A stretch of DNA of 6,800 nucleotides from Bacteroidota bacterium (GTDB taxonomy: Bacteria; Bacteroidota; Bacteroidia; Cytophagales; Cyclobacteriaceae), in contig JAHEMS010000196.1 in NCBI GenBank assembly GCA_024643595.1, forward strand, positions 1 through 6,800, read 5' to 3'. The notes under the pieces are model-generated. The model was not told where the DNA came from and did no database searches. It worked only from the letters and a program-made list of their open reading frames with translations. This document shows positions 1 through 6,516 of this stretch, one piece after another; the first letter of the stretch is position 1; each line of letters begins with the position of its first letter. A program made the translations under genes and the position numbers.

Positions 1-1281
1 GTTGCTTTCATCCACTTCCAAATTCGGATCATCAATTCTCTTCTTATAATCATCAATATCTTCAAAGACAATGGCTTTACCAGAATGCTTCATTAATTGA
101 GGGCTTGCCGCGGATGGTTTAATCACCGCTCCATTTTCGCAAAGATTTCCTTTTAAAATGGCCACACCCGAAAGGGGATTGAATGGTTTATCAGTAGAAG
201 TAATGACATCGTGATTATAGATCACCGCTGATTCAAAATTTTCTTCCATGGTTTTTCCATTCACGGTAATGCAATCGCGGTGAATAAATGCCGCCAGTTG
301 TTTCAATACAGCGGGAAGGCCACCGGCATAATAAAGATCCTCCATAAAATATTTCCCAGAGGGTTGTAGATTGGCTACCAGCGGAATATTTGAAGATAGT
401 TTGTCAAAATCTTCCAGCTTAAGGTCAACACCAATCCTTCCAGCAATCGCAAGCAGGTGGATCACAAAATTTGTTGAACCGCCAATTGCGGCATTCGTGA
501 TAATCGCATTTTCAAACGCCTTTCTCGTAAGCACATCTGAGAGACGAAGATTTTCTTTCACCATTTCAACAATGCGGATGCCTGACATTTGTGCCAGCAC
601 TTTCCTCCGTGAATCGGCTGCAGGGATGGCTGCATTTCCCGGAAGCGAAAGACCCAATGACTCTACCATGCACGCCATCGTTGAAGCGGTTCCCATCACG
701 GCGCAATGACCTCGGCTGCGACACATGCATTCTTCGGCAACCGTAAGTGCTTCTTGTGACATATCTCCTGAACGCACCGCCTCACTAAAGCGCCAGATAT
801 CGCTGGTGCCGATATCACGTCCTTCATACTTGCCTGTGAGCATCGGGCCTCCGGAAACCACCAACGTAGGAATGTTTACACTGGAGGCACCCATCACCAG
901 GGAAGGCGTGGTTTTATCGCATCCACAAAGCAACACCACACCGTCCATTGGATTAGCGCGGATCGACTCTTCCACATCCATACTGGCGAGATTACGATAC
1001 AGCATGGCCGTTGGTTTGATCAAAGTTTCTCCCAGAGACATTACCGGAAACTCTACCGGAAAACCTCCTGCTTCAGAGATACCGCGTTTCACGGATTCTG
1101 CCAGCTCACGAAAGTGCGCGTTGCAGGGGGTAAGTTCTGACCACGTGTTGCAGATACCGATTACCGGTTTACCTCGAAATTCATAATCGGGTATACCTTG
1201 ATTTTTCATCCAGGCCCGATAGATGAATCCGTCTTTTCCCGTTTTTCCAAACCATCCCTGGCTGCGAAGTTTATCTTTCAT
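1..1281 (-). CDS. IlvD/Edd family dehydratase, L-arabinonate (pentonate) dehydratase-like, 3' end cut by window edge
   Basis: IlvD/Edd enzymes use an Fe-S cluster and Mg2+ to dehydrate sugar acids or dihydroxy acids in the cytosol. The 427 codons read here start at the ATG at 1281-1279; an in-frame stop lies a short way upstream with no other start between, and no Shine-Dalgarno is present. The opening, with WFG near residue 11 and YRAWMKNQG near 21-29, is typical of the pentonate dehydratase branch rather than of biosynthetic dihydroxy-acid dehydratase. Cluster-ligand motifs are intact: TPCN (C53), GCDKTTPS (C121, with K123) and RSRGHC (C193), followed by MGTASTM. GNAAIP, DSRRKV, NAAIGGSTN, PSGKY and KPSAASP are also present. 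By recall it matches the Rhizobium L-arabinonate dehydratase along its whole visible length. That enzyme is about 580 aa, so about a quarter is missing, including the region of the catalytic serine. The substrate (L-arabinonate, D-xylonate or similar) cannot be fixed from sequence. Its likely role is non-phosphorylative pentose oxidation. Confidence 0.93.
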   Translation of the reverse strand, partial: MKDKLRSQGWFGKTGKDGFIYRAWMKNQGIPDYEFRGKPVIGICNTWSELTPCNAHFRELAESVKRGISEAGGFPVEFPVMSLGETLIKPTAMLYRNLASMDVEESIRANPMDGVVLLCGCDKTTPSLVMGASSVNIPTLVVSGGPMLTGKYEGRDIGTSDIWRFSEAVRSGDMSQEALTVAEECMCRSRGHCAVMGTASTMACMVESLGLSLPGNAAIPAADSRRKVLAQMSGIRIVEMVKENLRLSDVLTRKAFENAIITNAAIGGSTNFVIHLLAIAGRIGVDLKLEDFDKLSSNIPLVANLQPSGKYFMEDLYYAGGLPAVLKQLAAFIHRDCITVNGKTMEENFESAVIYNHDVITSTDKPFNPLSGVAILKGNLCENGAVIKPSAASPQLMKHSGKAIVFEDIDDYKKRIDDPNLEVDESN

Positions 1282-1295
1282 GGGTTGATTAATTG

Positions 1296-1316
1296 ATTTA
1301 TAATAACCTTATAAAT
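1296..1316. promoter_or_regulatory. AT-rich inverted repeat upstream of the dehydratase gene
   Basis: Two perfect 8-base arms, ATTTATAA and TTATAAAT, flank a 5-base spacer (TAACC). The repeat begins 15 bases upstream of the dehydratase ATG, inside the 93-base gap after the OmdA-like gene. In RNA the stem would be only A-U pairs, so a terminator is unlikely. An operator or the melted core of a promoter fits the position better. Its function is inferred from symmetry and location only, and such repeats arise by chance fairly easily in AT-rich DNA. Confidence 0.3.
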
Positions 1317-1374
1317 ATGGTTAAAATTCTCTTTCCGAAACAGGATATGAATCCGGCTTTATATGTACGGCAAA

Positions 1375-1878
1375 TTAATGTCCTTTATTCGCTCTTATCA
1401 TTTCGGGATAGCCTTGGTTTTTCGATAGCGCGGTTACGGCCATTACGATTCTCTTTGTTTTTGTGGTTGAAGTTTTAGCGCTATCGATCCATTTACTGAA
1501 ATACTTTTGGTGCGATCCTGACAATGACTGAAAATAGTCAAAAGCTATCGGGTCGTCTTTCAGACAGGCGATGAAATCTTGTGAAAAGGCAAATTCACTA
1601 TCGTCAGCCTGCAGCATGACTTTTAGTTTGTCGCCCAGCTTCTTTCCAATTCCTTTGCGAATGGATGCATTTAGTGGCAGGATGAAATGTCCTCCTCCCA
1701 TCGGCAACAACGCAACTTGCTTTATTTTATACGCATCCAGTGTTCCTTTAACACGAAATGAAACCTTGCTTTCGGGTTTTAATTTTTTTGCCCGGCTTGC
1801 ACTGATTTCAATATAGGTCCATCCGGTTTTTTCACCCTGTTTATCGAATTTGTGAATGGTGGTGATGAAATTGATCAT
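1375..1878 (-). CDS. DUF1905 / YdeI-OmpD-associated (OmdA) domain protein
   Basis: This 167-aa soluble protein has two recognisable parts. Residues 1-92 match DUF1905: a GWTYIEIS segment near 19-26, a VKGTLDAYKIKQVALLPMGG stretch near 43-62, then FILPLNASIRKGIGKKLGD and a run ending QADD near 90-93. Residues 95-150 match the bacteriocin-protection/YdeI-OmpD-associated domain: F-I-A-C-L near 102-106, then FQSLSGSHQKYFSKWIDSAK followed by the T-K-T-K-R-I stretch. The family has no firmly known biochemical activity; 'OmpD-associated' and 'bacteriocin protection' are inherited names. No signal peptide or membrane segment is seen. The ATG at 1878 is chosen because an in-frame TAG lies about 10 bases upstream and separates it from the next ATG at 1914. 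The gene follows the GT61-like gene after 38 bases and may share its transcript, although nothing in it suggests glycan work. Confidence 0.85.
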   Translation of the reverse strand: MINFITTIHKFDKQGEKTGWTYIEISASRAKKLKPESKVSFRVKGTLDAYKIKQVALLPMGGGHFILPLNASIRKGIGKKLGDKLKVMLQADDSEFAFSQDFIACLKDDPIAFDYFQSLSGSHQKYFSKWIDSAKTSTTKTKRIVMAVTALSKNQGYPEMIRANKGH

Positions 1879-1916
1879 ACGCTATAAACTATAGACGATT
1901 GGTGTGTTGCTCATTT

Positions 1917-3155
1917 TTATTCTGGTTCCTGGTTAGTATTATTAAAAATGTACGGAAATTGCTTTAAGATACTGGATGCATGTAATGCCACGAGTAAAGG
2001 TGTAGAATATTCATCAAGATGCCTTCCAAGGAATTGCAAAATCCGATTGGAGTAGGGTAGAATAGTATCTTCTGTTACATGATCTATTTTATAACGAGGA
2101 ACAAGATTAATAAACCCCGCTGAAAGTCCACTTGGGATTAGCATGTTGGAGCCATGGACACCGATTACCAAATGACTTTTAGAAAAAAGCATATTCCATT
2201 GAATTTCAATTTCGGGAGTTATTTCTTTCACACGACAATCAAAAATTTGTTGGTTGAAGGTACCCGTTTTTCCCAAGCCAGCTATTGAGATGATTGCTTT
2301 CGGAAATTGTTTAGCTATTATTCTTGCTGATTTGGTAATCAGATAAAGCTGCCTGTAAACAAAAATGGGCTTAAAGACAGACTGTATTTTAAATTTGACG
2401 GAACCCATGAACAGTAAATCCATAAGATGGCTATTATGCCAAAATCGATCCTCTCGCCAAATAAAGGTTATGTGCGGATCAGATTCGCTAAATTTGGTCA
2501 GGTCAAATCGGGGCGTTTTTAGAACCTCTTCAAGATTGATATAGCGATGGTGATCAAGGTGGGTATACGTGTGGCTAAGTGTTATTTTATTAAATCGTTT
2601 GAATTGCAACTTCACAAATTCATCAAGCCCTTCTATTTTTTGATTGAGTTTATTTAAGGGTAGATGAACGATCCACGATTCTGCAATGTCCACTGGAAGC
2701 ATCCATGCACATTGGGCAGGACAAATAACCACTATCCCCCAATTAGGATGGGATTTTATTAAGGTATAAGCATTCCAGACTTTGGTGAAAACATGGCCGA
2801 AGCAATTGTCAAGGATATTCACGACAATAACATCACTGGTGGTCTTGTTTACATGAAGACTGATTTCTGCCTTTACACCAAGTTCCTTGGCGACCGATGT
2901 TATGAGCGGCTGTGCCAACCAGGCTTTAGCCTTTGGATGATAAAAGGATTTTTTCCCATCAGGAGAAAACTGAATTGGGAAGGTTAAATCATGTCCGATG
3001 GGCAATGTTTGGTAAAAATCAAAACCGCAATTCTGGCAAAGACAATCAACTAATGTATGAACACCATGAAATAGTATTTTTTTAATGGTTATCGTATCAG
3101 ATTTGCACATCTGACAGGTTACTGTAATATTTTGAGCAGGAACTAAATCAATCAT
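1917..3155 (-). CDS. Zinc-ribbon protein with GT61-like glycosyltransferase C-terminus
   Basis: This 412-aa protein starts with a treble-clef/zinc-ribbon-like pair, CQMC at 14-17 and CQNC at 40-43. Its C-terminus carries VIGVHGSNMLIPSGLSAGF at about 330-348 followed by NLVP. That resembles the GxHGaxLxNxxFxPxG signature of GT61/DUF563 glycosyltransferases, where the His-Gly loop lies in the nucleotide-sugar site. The segment N113-I-L-D-N-C-F-G-H near 113-121 resembles the N..HW region of the same family, and ITFIWREDRFW near 229-239 sits where a strand-plus-Arg motif is usual. No signal peptide or clear transmembrane helix is seen, so a cytosolic or membrane-peripheral enzyme is likely. Only 4 bases separate it from the fucosyltransferase-like gene upstream, which suggests translational coupling. 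Donor and acceptor are unknown. The zinc-ribbon/GT61-like pairing is unfamiliar to me, and the GT61 assignment rests on short motifs, so it is moderate. Confidence 0.6.
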   Translation of the reverse strand: MIDLVPAQNITVTCQMCKSDTITIKKILFHGVHTLVDCLCQNCGFDFYQTLPIGHDLTFPIQFSPDGKKSFYHPKAKAWLAQPLITSVAKELGVKAEISLHVNKTTSDVIVVNILDNCFGHVFTKVWNAYTLIKSHPNWGIVVICPAQCAWMLPVDIAESWIVHLPLNKLNQKIEGLDEFVKLQFKRFNKITLSHTYTHLDHHRYINLEEVLKTPRFDLTKFSESDPHITFIWREDRFWHNSHLMDLLFMGSVKFKIQSVFKPIFVYRQLYLITKSARIIAKQFPKAIISIAGLGKTGTFNQQIFDCRVKEITPEIEIQWNMLFSKSHLVIGVHGSNMLIPSGLSAGFINLVPRYKIDHVTEDTILPYSNRILQFLGRHLDEYSTPLLVALHASSILKQFPYIFNNTNQEPE

Positions 3156-3159
3156 GGCT

Positions 3160-4086
3160 CTACCATTTTCTGATTCCCCACTTATTTAGAAGGAAAACAA
3201 TAAGCGTTTTCTGTCGTTTAAATTTTTCCTCCCAACTTTCTGCGAGTTGATAAACTATTTCAGGATTTAATAGCAACACGCAGTAGGAAAGATTTGATGG
3301 ACCAAGTATTACTTTTGTACAACAGGAAAGTGTATAACAATCAAGAAGAGCTTGTTGGCCTAACACATATCGATTTTCGACCACCATATGTCGATGCAAT
3401 GACACGCCTCCGGATGATCTAATGAAAGGATTACAGATTGCTTTTTCAGGATATCGTTCTTTGAAACTTTGTAAAATAGCATCATCATCCGTTGCAATAA
3501 ATAGTTTATCGAAAGAATGGATTTGCTTATTAACAAGATTAAAATATACGTGATCATTAACAGGAGCAGCCTCCAGGTGATGATCAGTCTTGCGGATATG
3601 AATTCCTAATATTCGTAAACCCTCAAATTGTTTTTTAATATTGTTAATTAACTCGGCTAATTCTTTTTTAGGTTTGATGTCTGCGACAGCTAGTTCATGA
3701 AGTTCCTTTATAAATTTTCTATTCCATATCTTCAGCGGGTAATTCTCATAGCGGAGGTTTAGCACCAGATGGGCTTGGCTATCGATCGGCTTTTGTTCAA
3801 AATAATATTCCCAGAAATTCTGATTATTGTTGAATTTCTCTTTGTCGCTGTAGCAATAAATTAAATTACCAAAATCCACAAAGTATGGGAGGTTAAGTTT
3901 TTTCGCAAAAAAAATACCGTATACCGCCTGAAGGTAAAGTGAGAAAAAACCTCTTGCGCAGTGATTATCAAGGTGATCATTACAGAAATATTCATCCCTA
4001 TAGCAGGATATTATATAGGTAGTGCCCGGTTGACTAAGGATCTCATTTCGTTCAGGTGATAAAACTGATCGCTTGCTTTTTAACAT
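3160..4086 (-). CDS. Fucosyltransferase-like protein (O-fucosyltransferase/NodZ superfamily)
   Basis: This 308-aa protein carries GIHIRKTDH at 161-169. That is the H-x-R-x-T-D loop which in NodZ, FUT8 and protein O-fucosyltransferases holds the GDP-fucose phosphates; R165 is the expected key arginine. FIATDDDAIL (196-205) and GQQALLDCYTL followed by the LGPSNLSYC stretch (243-269) match the later strand-helix motifs of this fold. The N-terminal third is aromatic- and cysteine-rich (C28, C35, C43, C78), with GFFSLYLQAVYGIFFAKKLN (46-65), probably a buried helix after the first strand. No signal peptide is seen. The start at 4086 follows an A-rich leader (AAAGAAA), usual where Shine-Dalgarno is not used. 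It lies 23 bases after the ClC gene and 4 bases before the GT61-like gene. The likely role is transfer of fucose or a related sugar to a surface glycan; GDP-fucose as donor is inferred from family, and the acceptor is unknown. Confidence 0.7.
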   Translation of the reverse strand: MLKSKRSVLSPERNEILSQPGTTYIISCYRDEYFCNDHLDNHCARGFFSLYLQAVYGIFFAKKLNLPYFVDFGNLIYCYSDKEKFNNNQNFWEYYFEQKPIDSQAHLVLNLRYENYPLKIWNRKFIKELHELAVADIKPKKELAELINNIKKQFEGLRILGIHIRKTDHHLEAAPVNDHVYFNLVNKQIHSFDKLFIATDDDAILQSFKERYPEKAICNPFIRSSGGVSLHRHMVVENRYVLGQQALLDCYTLSCCTKVILGPSNLSYCVLLLNPEIVYQLAESWEEKFKRQKTLIVFLLNKWGIRKW

Positions 4087-4109
4087 TTTCTTTGAACGAT
4101 GAAGTGAAT

Positions 4110-5882
4110 TTAAATAGTTTTCATCAGCTCAGTTCGGTATTCACTTAGTATTCTCGCCTTGGATAAAAAACCGAGGTATACATTATTCCTCACGACTGGC
4201 AAATTCCATTGTTTTGTCTCATCAAATTTTTTCAAAATATCATGGAGAGACTCATCGACATCAACGGCATGGGCTCCGGTCATCAACTCCTTAACAAAGG
4301 TGGAGTCGTAAATCGCGTTATTAAAAATTAGTTCACGGATATGATCAAGATGAACGACACCTTCCAGTTTGCCTTCATGGTCAACTACCGGAAAGGTGTT
4401 TCGTTTTGAAATTGAAATAACCCTCACCAACAATCGAAGGGTATCATCTGGTCGTATGGGAGAAAAATTGGTTTCCAGTAGCTGATTCAGATTTAATTTA
4501 CTGAGCAAGTATTTGTCCTTGTCATCTACCGAAACATTTAGGAGTTTGGAAAGTTTTCTTCCCTCGAGCGATAGCGGTTCAAAGTAGTGTGCCACTGAAA
4601 TGCTCAACGCAGCGACAATCATCAATGGAATAATCAGGGCATAACCTCCGGTAATTTCAGCGATCAGGAATATGGCGCATAAAGGCGCATAGAAGACCCC
4701 ACTTAATATACCAGCCATGGCAACCAGTGTAAAATTGGTTTCGGGTATATGAGCAAGTCCGGTCATGTTAATCAGTCGCGCGAAAGTAAATCCAGTATAA
4801 GCCCCTACAAATAGGGATGGGCCAAAGTTGCCACCATTTCCGCCTGCACCTAACGTTATTCCCACTGCAACTACTTTGATCAGTGCCAATGTTCCGAGAA
4901 AAAGTAGCAAGGCGAAGTCGTTATTAATAAACTGATTAAGAATACTGCTCTTCGTTATTTCAGTGGTCTGGAGATTGGCGAGGAGTTTTATACTTTCATA
5001 TCCTTCTCCAAAGAGAGGCGGATAAATGATGAGTAGAATTGAAAGAAGGAATCCTCCAATGGCAATCTTTTTCGTTAAATTATTGATAGCCCCAAATTTA
5101 TTTTCTATTTGCTCAAGCGTTCGAGCATAATAAAGGGAAACCAAACCCGCTAAAACGCCCAGGGCGATGTAGAAGGGCACATTGTGATAATCAAAAGGCT
5201 GTTGCAAAGAAAAAGAAAGGGTAATTCCTTCGGCCAGAATTATTTTTGAAAGAAGCGCGCCTGATGCGGCTGATATAATAATCGGGATAAAGGCGGCAAC
5301 CGTTACGTCAGCAAGTAATACTTCAATGGCAAACAAGACACCTGCAACCGGTGAATTAAATGCTGCAGCGATACCTGCGGCAGCGCCACAGGCAAGTAGG
5401 ACAGTTCTGTCTTTATAAGAGAGATGAAAAAATTCGCCATAATTCGCACCAATGGCCGATCCGGTGCTTACCATAGGCGACTCTAATCCTAATGAACCTC
5501 CAAAACCTACGGTAAGCGCACTGGTAATAATGTGTGAGTAGGTTTGGCTGCCCGGCAATTCACTTGATTTCCTGGCTATGGCGTAGCTGATTTCTGCACT
5601 GCCCTTTTTGAATTTTCCCTTTAATGCGAATTGGACGTATATGACGGTGAAGGCAATACCCACTGCGGGGAATAGCGTAAAAAGAAAAAACTGCTCATAA
5701 CTGTTTGCGTAAAATGCAACCCAAGCACCAATAGAATGAACACTGAATTTTAGAATGATAGCCGCCAAAGAAGATAACAAACCAACCACAATGCAGGAAA
5801 GGAGGAAGAATTGTCTTGGTGACAATTTCTTCTTTGCATAGAACATCGTTTTTTTTATGAATCGGCTGATTGATTTTATCAT
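4110..5882 (-). CDS. ClC-family chloride channel/transporter with C-terminal CBS pair
   Basis: This 590-aa inner-membrane protein moves Cl- or a similar anion, possibly in exchange for H+. Hydrophobic helices fill residues 25-436. Family motifs are GGSLGLESP (129-136, a form of GREGP) with gating Glu E134, AAAFNSPVAGVLFAIEVLL (172-190), GAGGNGGNFGPSL (345-357, a form of GGIFAP), AGILSGVFYAPLCA (390-403) and TGGYALI, where Y414 matches the pore Tyr445 of the E. coli protein. Two CBS domains at about 470-525 and 530-585 form a cytosolic adenine-nucleotide-binding module. Two positions are non-standard. The GSGIP filter is not present as such; KKGSAEISYAI (92-102) stands in its place. The inner proton Glu203 of E. 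coli aligns with V188, although Glu202 is kept as E187. The gene heads the minus-strand series and diverges from the MarR gene. The ATG at 5882 has no Shine-Dalgarno. Confidence 0.95.
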   Translation of the reverse strand: MIKSISRFIKKTMFYAKKKLSPRQFFLLSCIVVGLLSSLAAIILKFSVHSIGAWVAFYANSYEQFFLFTLFPAVGIAFTVIYVQFALKGKFKKGSAEISYAIARKSSELPGSQTYSHIITSALTVGFGGSLGLESPMVSTGSAIGANYGEFFHLSYKDRTVLLACGAAAGIAAAFNSPVAGVLFAIEVLLADVTVAAFIPIIISAASGALLSKIILAEGITLSFSLQQPFDYHNVPFYIALGVLAGLVSLYYARTLEQIENKFGAINNLTKKIAIGGFLLSILLIIYPPLFGEGYESIKLLANLQTTEITKSSILNQFINNDFALLLFLGTLALIKVVAVGITLGAGGNGGNFGPSLFVGAYTGFTFARLINMTGLAHIPETNFTLVAMAGILSGVFYAPLCAIFLIAEITGGYALIIPLMIVAALSISVAHYFEPLSLEGRKLSKLLNVSVDDKDKYLLSKLNLNQLLETNFSPIRPDDTLRLLVRVISISKRNTFPVVDHEGKLEGVVHLDHIRELIFNNAIYDSTFVKELMTGAHAVDVDESLHDILKKFDETKQWNLPVVRNNVYLGFLSKARILSEYRTELMKTI

Positions 5883-5930
5883 GCTGGAGGACAGTGTGTG
5901 AATCTTTCTTTATGGCTTTGTTTAATCTCA

Positions 5931-5938
5931 CAATATTA
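5931..5938 (-). promoter_or_regulatory. Candidate -7 element for the ClC gene
   Basis: Read on the minus strand this is TAATATTG, one base away from the Bacteroidota -7 consensus TAnnTTTG. It would place transcription start about 42-45 bases upstream of the ClC ATG. I find no TTTG at the right distance for a -33 element, so support is partial. Confidence 0.22.
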
Positions 5939-5985
5939 CTTACGATGACTTTAAATCCTCCTACTATTTACCACAAAAGAATTTT

Positions 5986-6016
5986 TTTGTTTGTAATGTT
6001 GTAGCTACAATTATTG
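5986..6016 (+). promoter_or_regulatory. Candidate Bacteroidota-type promoter of the MarR gene
   Basis: TTTG at 5986-5989 is followed, after 19 bases, by AATTATTG at 6009-6016, which matches 4 of the 6 fixed positions of TAnnTTTG. The start site would fall near 6023, leaving only a few untranslated bases before the ATG at 6028. The TTGTAGCTACAA palindrome lies between and across the two elements, where a bound repressor would block the polymerase. The match is imperfect. Confidence 0.3.
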
Positions 6017-6024
6017 ACATTGTA
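5991..6024. promoter_or_regulatory. Palindromic operator candidate with TTGTA half-sites
   Basis: A perfect 12-bp palindrome, TTGTAGCTACAA, occupies 5999-6010 and ends 17 bases before the MarR start. Further TTGTA copies lie at 5991-5995 and 6020-6024, so four half-sites (one inverted) fall within 34 bases. MarR dimers typically bind such short palindromes in their own promoter, so autorepression is likely. The same site sits 117 bases or more upstream of the divergent ClC gene and could affect it too. The palindrome is seen directly; the binding partner is inferred. Confidence 0.6.
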
Positions 6025-6027
6025 TTT

Positions 6028-6516
6028 ATGGGACTTGAACAGGAAATCAAGCAGGACAAATTTCAAAACGATCAGCAGAAAGCGGCTATTAATATATTAT
6101 ATACCGGGAGCTGGCTTTATAATATTAACGCCGGGTTTTTAAAAAAATTTGACATAACTCCTGAGCAGTTTAACGTACTACGTATTCTGCGAGGAAGTTT
6201 CCCAAAACCAATGATGCTCGCGGAAATTTCGGAGCGCATGATTGATAAAAGCAGTAACTGTACCCGGCTTGTAGAAAAGTTAAAGCACAAGGGATTAGTG
6301 AATCGTGTTACTTGTGCAGATAACCGAAGACAGGTTGATATTTCGATAACCGATAAAGGACAGGTTCTATTGAAGAAAATTGATGCTTATCAGCCCTCAT
6401 GGATAAAAACATTGGGTAAGATTACTAAAGCTGAAGCAAAGGAGTTAAACAGGATATTAGACAAATTGAGGAGTTACCCGATTGCTACTCGTATATCGGT
6501 GAAAGATAGGTCGTGA
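6028..6516 (+). CDS. MarR-family transcriptional regulator
   Basis: This 162-aa protein has the MarR layout. An N-terminal dimer helix (about 15-40) leads to FDITPEQFNVLRILRGS (41-57) and a winged helix-turn-helix. MLAEISERMIDKSSNCTRLV (63-82) spans the turn and recognition helix, VEKLKHKGLV (82-91) completes the core, and the wing carries the D-x-R signature (D98-N-R-R) followed by VDISITDKG. A C-terminal dimer helix (about 125-148) closes the fold. The length is usual for the family. Cys78 lies in the recognition-helix region and Cys96 at the base of the wing, so redox sensing is possible but not shown. No upstream in-frame ATG precedes 6028 in the intergenic region. The gene diverges from the ClC gene, is preceded by a palindrome that probably binds its product, and its last 32 bases overlap the end of the convergent gene. 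The ligand is unknown. Confidence 0.93.
   Translation: MGLEQEIKQDKFQNDQQKAAINILYTGSWLYNINAGFLKKFDITPEQFNVLRILRGSFPKPMMLAEISERMIDKSSNCTRLVEKLKHKGLVNRVTCADNRRQVDISITDKGQVLLKKIDAYQPSWIKTLGKITKAEAKELNRILDKLRSYPIATRISVKDRS

Noticed and set aside
371..1186. Two plus-strand open frames (371-709 and 725-1186) opposite the dehydratase
   Set aside because: They are Ser/Pro/Ile-rich antisense readings of a gene whose minus-strand translation matches IlvD/Edd motif by motif.
1293..1816. Plus-strand open frames at 1293-1478 and 1571-1816
   Set aside because: Both run antisense to the DUF1905/OmdA coding region or its 3' gap and show no family features.
1882..1894. CTATA/TATAG inverted repeat in the 38-base gap upstream of the OmdA-like gene
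   Set aside because: The arms are only 5 bases of AT-rich sequence; chance is a sufficient explanation and no T-tract follows.
2793..2987. Plus-strand 64-codon open frame inside the GT61-like gene
   Set aside because: It is antisense to a well-supported coding region and has no recognisable domain.
3360..3557. Minus-strand 65-codon frame inside the fucosyltransferase-like gene
   Set aside because: It overlaps out of frame with the gene carrying HxRxTD and downstream fold motifs; I found no sign of a frameshift.
5695..5931. Minus-strand GTG-started frame overlapping the ClC start
   Set aside because: It is an out-of-frame shadow of the ClC N-terminus with no family features.
5957..5962. AGGAGG on the minus strand upstream of the ClC gene
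   Set aside because: It looks like a strong Shine-Dalgarno but is about 75 bases from the ClC ATG with no start codon at proper spacing.
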